Program-made: the position numbers and the translations under genes
Notes under the pieces: generated by a model
Database searches by the model: none
Told to the model about the DNA's origin: nothing
Seen by the model: the letters and a program-made list of their open reading frames with translations, nothing else
NCBI GenBank assembly: GCA_028716065.1
Contig: JAQUQN010000030.1
Span: forward strand, 1 to 8,868
Length of the DNA stretch: 8,868 nt
Direction of reading: 5' to 3'
Source: Candidatus Omnitrophota bacterium
GTDB lineage: Bacteria; Omnitrophota; Gorgyraeia; 2-01-FULL-45-10
In this document: positions 6,308-8,868 of the stretch, piece by piece
How positions within the stretch are numbered: position 1 is the stretch's first letter
Layout: every line of letters starts with the position of its first letter

Positions 6308-7263
6308 ACGAGCCCCGCTTTGAGGAGGTCCTGGACATCGAGAAGGCCGATGGGACGCTTCTTTTCGTCGACCACGGGAAGTTCGTCTATCCTTTTGGAA
6401 CGCAGGATGTCGAACGCCTCCGCCGCAAGGCGCTCTTTCTTTATCGTGGTGGGATTTTTGGTCATCACGTATTTCACCTTTTTGTTCACGAGGTCCGGTT
6501 CTATCTCCAGATGCCTTCTCAGGTCCCCGTCAGTAAATATACCTTTCAAGACACCCCTGGAATCCACGACGTTCGCGCTGCCGGCCCTGGCCTTCGTTAT
6601 CGCAAGGAGCACCTTCTTTACCGTCATGTTCTCATTGACTATTGGGTTGGCCTCACCCGTCCTCATGATGTCGCTCACTTTTAGAAGGAGACGCTTGCCC
6701 AGTATGCCGCCCGGATGATAGAAGGCAAAGTCTCTCTCCTTAAAACCCTTCTTGTCCAATAACGCCACTGCCAGCGCGTCGCCCATCGCTAGCATCACGG
6801 TGGTCGATGTTGTGGGAGCCAGCCCCAATGGGCAGGCCTCTCTCTTCACCGAGACGTCCAGGACGAAATCGGCATTTTTGGCGAGTGTGGATTTGGTATT
6901 ACCTACCACCGCTATCAGTTTCGCGCCTATCTTCTTCACTATGGGCAGGAACTTCGTTATCTCTTCGGTCTCTCCGCTATTGGATAACGCCAATATGATA
7001 TCGTCTTTGGTGACACGGCCGAGGTCTCCGTGAAGCGCCTCTGCCGGATGGAGGTACAATGATGGCGTCCCCGTCGATGAAAGCGTCGCCGATATCTTCT
7101 GCGCGATGAAACCGGGCTTACCCATCCCCGTCACGATGACGCGTCCTTTCGTCCTATATAAAAGGTTGATGGCATTCTCAAAATCGGCATCTATCTTCTT
7201 CATGAGAGCCGATATGGCGTCGCTCTCCGTCTTCAAGACCCTCTTTGCTATAGCCCTTGGCAT
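6304..7263 (-). CDS. kdsD: D-arabinose-5-phosphate isomerase KdsD (SIS plus two CBS domains)
   Basis: This 319-residue enzyme converts D-ribulose-5-phosphate to D-arabinose-5-phosphate, the first committed substrate for KDO. An N-terminal SIS domain spans about 35-170, and a tandem CBS pair spans about 195-319. Characteristic segments are GMGKPGFIAQKI (46-57), HPAEALHGDLG (72-82), SNSGETEE (94-101), REACPLGLAPTTST (141-154) and YHPGGILGKRLL (182-193). Residues Lys49, Glu101, Glu142 and His183 match the E. coli KdsD residues Lys59, Glu111, Glu152 and His193 with a constant offset of 10. The start overlaps the end of kdsA by 16 nt and the stop overlaps kdsC by 4 nt. The paralogues KpsF and GutQ have the same architecture, but the KDO gene context supports KdsD. 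The CBS pair may bind a nucleotide or CMP-KDO-like effector; this cannot be seen here. Confidence 0.94.
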   Translation of the reverse strand: MPRAIAKRVLKTESDAISALMKKIDADFENAINLLYRTKGRVIVTGMGKPGFIAQKISATLSSTGTPSLYLHPAEALHGDLGRVTKDDIILALSNSGETEEITKFLPIVKKIGAKLIAVVGNTKSTLAKNADFVLDVSVKREACPLGLAPTTSTTVMLAMGDALAVALLDKKGFKERDFAFYHPGGILGKRLLLKVSDIMRTGEANPIVNENMTVKKVLLAITKARAGSANVVDSRGVLKGIFTDGDLRRHLEIEPDLVNKKVKYVMTKNPTTIKKERLAAEAFDILRSKRIDELPVVDEKKRPIGLLDVQDLLKAGLV

Positions 7264-8081
7264 CGTTTAACGGCCCTTTCTATCTCTAATATATTTTCAA
7301 GCATCGCCCCCAGATCGCTTAGCCTGACCATATTCGGCCCATCGCTCCTCGCCCTCTCGGGCTTCTCATGGACCTCGAGAAATAATCCGCTCACCCCGCA
7401 TGTCACGGCCGCCATGGAAAGATACGGTATGAACTTACTTTCGCCGCCCGAGGAGTCGCCCTTGCCCGCGGGCGTCTGTACCGAATGTGTGGCGTCGTAT
7501 ATGACGGGATAGCCGAACTCCTTCATTATAAGAATCGACCTGAAGTCGCTTACTAAATTATTATAACCGAAACTTACCCCCCGCTCCGTTATGATTATTT
7601 TCCTGTTTCCCGTCGCCTCTATCTTCTTTATCACGTGCCTCATATCCCACGGCGCAAGGAACTGCCCCTTCTTCACGTTCACTGCCCTGCCCGTGCGCGC
7701 GGCCGCAAGGATCAGGTCCGTCTGCCTTGAAAGGAAGGCCGGTATCTGGATTATGTCCAGTACCCTGGCGGCCTCTTTCACTTCTTCCTTACAATGGACA
7801 TCGCTCAAGATCGGGACGGCGATCTTCTCTTTTACCTTCTTCAGGATCTTCAATCCGTTCTTTAGCCCGGGCCCCCGGAAGGATCTTAAGGACGTGCGGT
7901 TCGCCTTGTCGTAGCTGGACTTGTATATGAACGGAATGCCTACCTCGTCCGCTATCTCCTTCAAAATCCGGGCATGCCGCAACGCGCTGGCCTCGGACTC
8001 TATGACGCATGGCCCGGCGATAAGGACGAGGGGATTATCCCCGCCCATCTTTATTTTTCCTATTTTAATTTCTTTGGTCAT
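7248..8081 (-). CDS. kdsA: 3-deoxy-8-phosphooctulonate synthase KdsA, metal-dependent type
   Basis: This 277-residue TIM-barrel enzyme condenses phosphoenolpyruvate with arabinose-5-phosphate to form KDO-8-phosphate. Clear family segments are GPCVIES (23-29), YKSSYDKANRTS (53-64), ITERGVSFGYNNLVSDFRS (164-182) and the C-terminal RSDGPNMV. Cys25, His199, Glu236 and Asp247 correspond to the Aquifex aeolicus metal ligands Cys11, His185, Glu222 and Asp233, all offset by 14. This marks the metal-dependent class, in contrast to the E. coli type with Asn in place of the Cys. The ATG at 8079-8081 has no obvious Shine-Dalgarno; the 28 bp of heptamer repeats lie where one would be expected. An internal ATG at Met12 has AGGA about 9 nt upstream, but the preceding residues resemble normal KdsA N-termini, so I keep the longer start. 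Confidence 0.95.
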   Translation of the reverse strand: MTKEIKIGKIKMGGDNPLVLIAGPCVIESEASALRHARILKEIADEVGIPFIYKSSYDKANRTSLRSFRGPGLKNGLKILKKVKEKIAVPILSDVHCKEEVKEAARVLDIIQIPAFLSRQTDLILAAARTGRAVNVKKGQFLAPWDMRHVIKKIEATGNRKIIITERGVSFGYNNLVSDFRSILIMKEFGYPVIYDATHSVQTPAGKGDSSGGESKFIPYLSMAAVTCGVSGLFLEVHEKPERARSDGPNMVRLSDLGAMLENILEIERAVKRCQGL

Positions 8082-8086
8082 CTTGT

Positions 8087-8114
8087 TTTACGCTTTGCGC
8101 TTTACGTTTTACGC
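8087..8114. repeat. Four tandem copies of a 7-nt repeat between kdsB and kdsA
   Basis: The plus strand reads TTTACGC, TTTGCGC, TTTACGT, TTTACGC without interruption (minus strand consensus RCGYAAA). The 28-bp array fills most of the 37-nt kdsB-kdsA gap and ends 5 nt before the kdsA ATG, taking the place of a normal ribosome binding site. Confidence 0.75.
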
Positions 8115-8118
8115 TTCT

Positions 8119-8868
8119 TTATTTTTCCCTGTCTCTCAATAAAAGCTCTTCGACCTTTCGTAAATCTTCAGGCGTATCGACGCCGACCGTATCGAATTTC
8201 GTCTCAACCACCTTTATCTTGTACCCGTATTCCAGCACTCTCAATTGCTCGAGTTTCTCGGCGTTCTCCAGAGAAGAGTTGGGCAGGCTCCTGAACGTGA
8301 ATAAAAAGTCCTTCGTGAAGGCATAGAGCCCTATGTGTTTATAATAGACCGGCCGCTTCTTCTCATCGACCTGGCCGGTCCTGTTATAGGGAATGGCGAA
8401 CCTGGAAAAATAAAGGGCGTAACCGTTCCTGTCAAAGACCACCTTCACCACGTTGGAATTGGTCAGCTCCGCTTCATCCTCTATCTTTTTCACGACGGTA
8501 GCCATCTGGGCCTTCTTTTCGTCCTCGAGGGCCATGACGAGGTTGTCTATCATTATCGGTTTGACGAGCGGTTCATCACCCTGTATGTTGACCGCTATCT
8601 TAATCTCCATGGGATTGACCACCTCCGCGAGACGGTCGGTTCCCGAAGGCTGGTCCGGGGACGTATATATGGCCTTGCCGCCGAATTCGAGCACGACCTT
8701 CATTATCCTTTCGTCATCGCAGGCCACCACCAGGTCGTCGAGGGTCTTCGCTTTCTTCGCGTTCTCCCATACATGTTGTATTACTGGTTTACCCAAAAGG
8801 TTCGCCAATACCTTACCCTCGAATCTTGTCGCTCCCCATCTCGCCGGTATGACTCCTATGGCTTTCAC
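8119..8868 (-). CDS. kdsB: 3-deoxy-manno-octulosonate cytidylyltransferase (CMP-KDO synthetase) KdsB
   Basis: This 249-residue nucleotidyltransferase activates KDO with CTP to give CMP-KDO and pyrophosphate, the donor used by WaaA/KdtA for lipid A glycosylation. The N-terminal loop PARWGATRFEGK (8-19) is the CTP-binding signature, close to PARYxSTRxPGK. Other family segments are QGDEP with Asp98 (metal/CTP), NVVKVV at 139-144, YFSRFAIP at 153-160, HIGLYAF at 178-184, EKLEQLR at 204-210 and GVDTPEDL near 229-236. The GTG start lies exactly at the right edge. It gives the expected family N-terminus (MKAIGVIPAR), but its ribosome binding site and promoter are outside the window, so a start slightly further upstream cannot be excluded. 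kdsA follows after a 37-nt gap. Confidence 0.94.
   Translation of the reverse strand: MKAIGVIPARWGATRFEGKVLANLLGKPVIQHVWENAKKAKTLDDLVVACDDERIMKVVLEFGGKAIYTSPDQPSGTDRLAEVVNPMEIKIAVNIQGDEPLVKPIMIDNLVMALEDEKKAQMATVVKKIEDEAELTNSNVVKVVFDRNGYALYFSRFAIPYNRTGQVDEKKRPVYYKHIGLYAFTKDFLFTFRSLPNSSLENAEKLEQLRVLEYGYKIKVVETKFDTVGVDTPEDLRKVEELLLRDREK

Noticed and set aside
8087..8114. CRISPR-like or transposon end repeat
   Set aside because: The units are 7 nt, contiguous and without spacers, and no transposase or terminal inverted repeat is nearby.

Overview
The window is a tightly packed chromosomal stretch from a Gram-negative (diderm) bacterium. All nine genes I can support lie on the minus strand, so transcription runs from the right edge to the left edge. 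A complete KDO (3-deoxy-D-manno-octulosonate) pathway implies an LPS-type outer membrane. Frequent AUA (Ile) and AGG (Arg) codons, very short gene spacing, and a large YfhO-type membrane protein next to pilus genes suggest an uncultured lineage such as Omnitrophota, or a deltaproteobacterium-like group. That taxonomic reading is a weak inference; nothing in the window is diagnostic.

The right half (5777-8868) is a KDO/CMP-KDO block in the order kdsB, kdsA, kdsD, kdsC. KdsD isomerises ribulose-5-P to arabinose-5-P, KdsA condenses it with PEP to KDO-8-P, KdsC removes the phosphate, and KdsB activates KDO as CMP-KDO. kdsA/kdsD overlap by 16 nt and kdsD/kdsC by 4 nt, so they are probably translationally coupled. 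The only gap, 37 nt between kdsB and kdsA, is mostly four tandem copies of a 7-nt repeat.

The left half (1-5696) is a type IV pilus / type II secretion-like cluster: a PilZ-domain protein, the assembly ATPase PilB, the platform protein PilC, a prepilin, and a large YfhO-family GT-C-like membrane protein cut by the left edge. A good sigma70-type promoter sits in the 80-nt gap between kdsC and pilZ and probably drives this second operon. The gap also holds a 7-bp inverted repeat across the kdsC stop codon and a small hairpin just before the pilZ start.

The most interesting points are these. The YfhO-like gene has no ATG/GTG/TTG start that would preserve its conserved first membrane helix and first-loop Asp. 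It lies directly behind the pilin gene, which raises the possibility of pilus glycosylation. A PilZ protein is paired with a PilB whose own N-terminal c-di-GMP motifs look degenerate. The heptamer repeat sits where the kdsA ribosome binding site should be. I saw no RNA genes, CRISPR arrays, insertion sequences or integration sites. No stretch over 300 bases lacks a gene.
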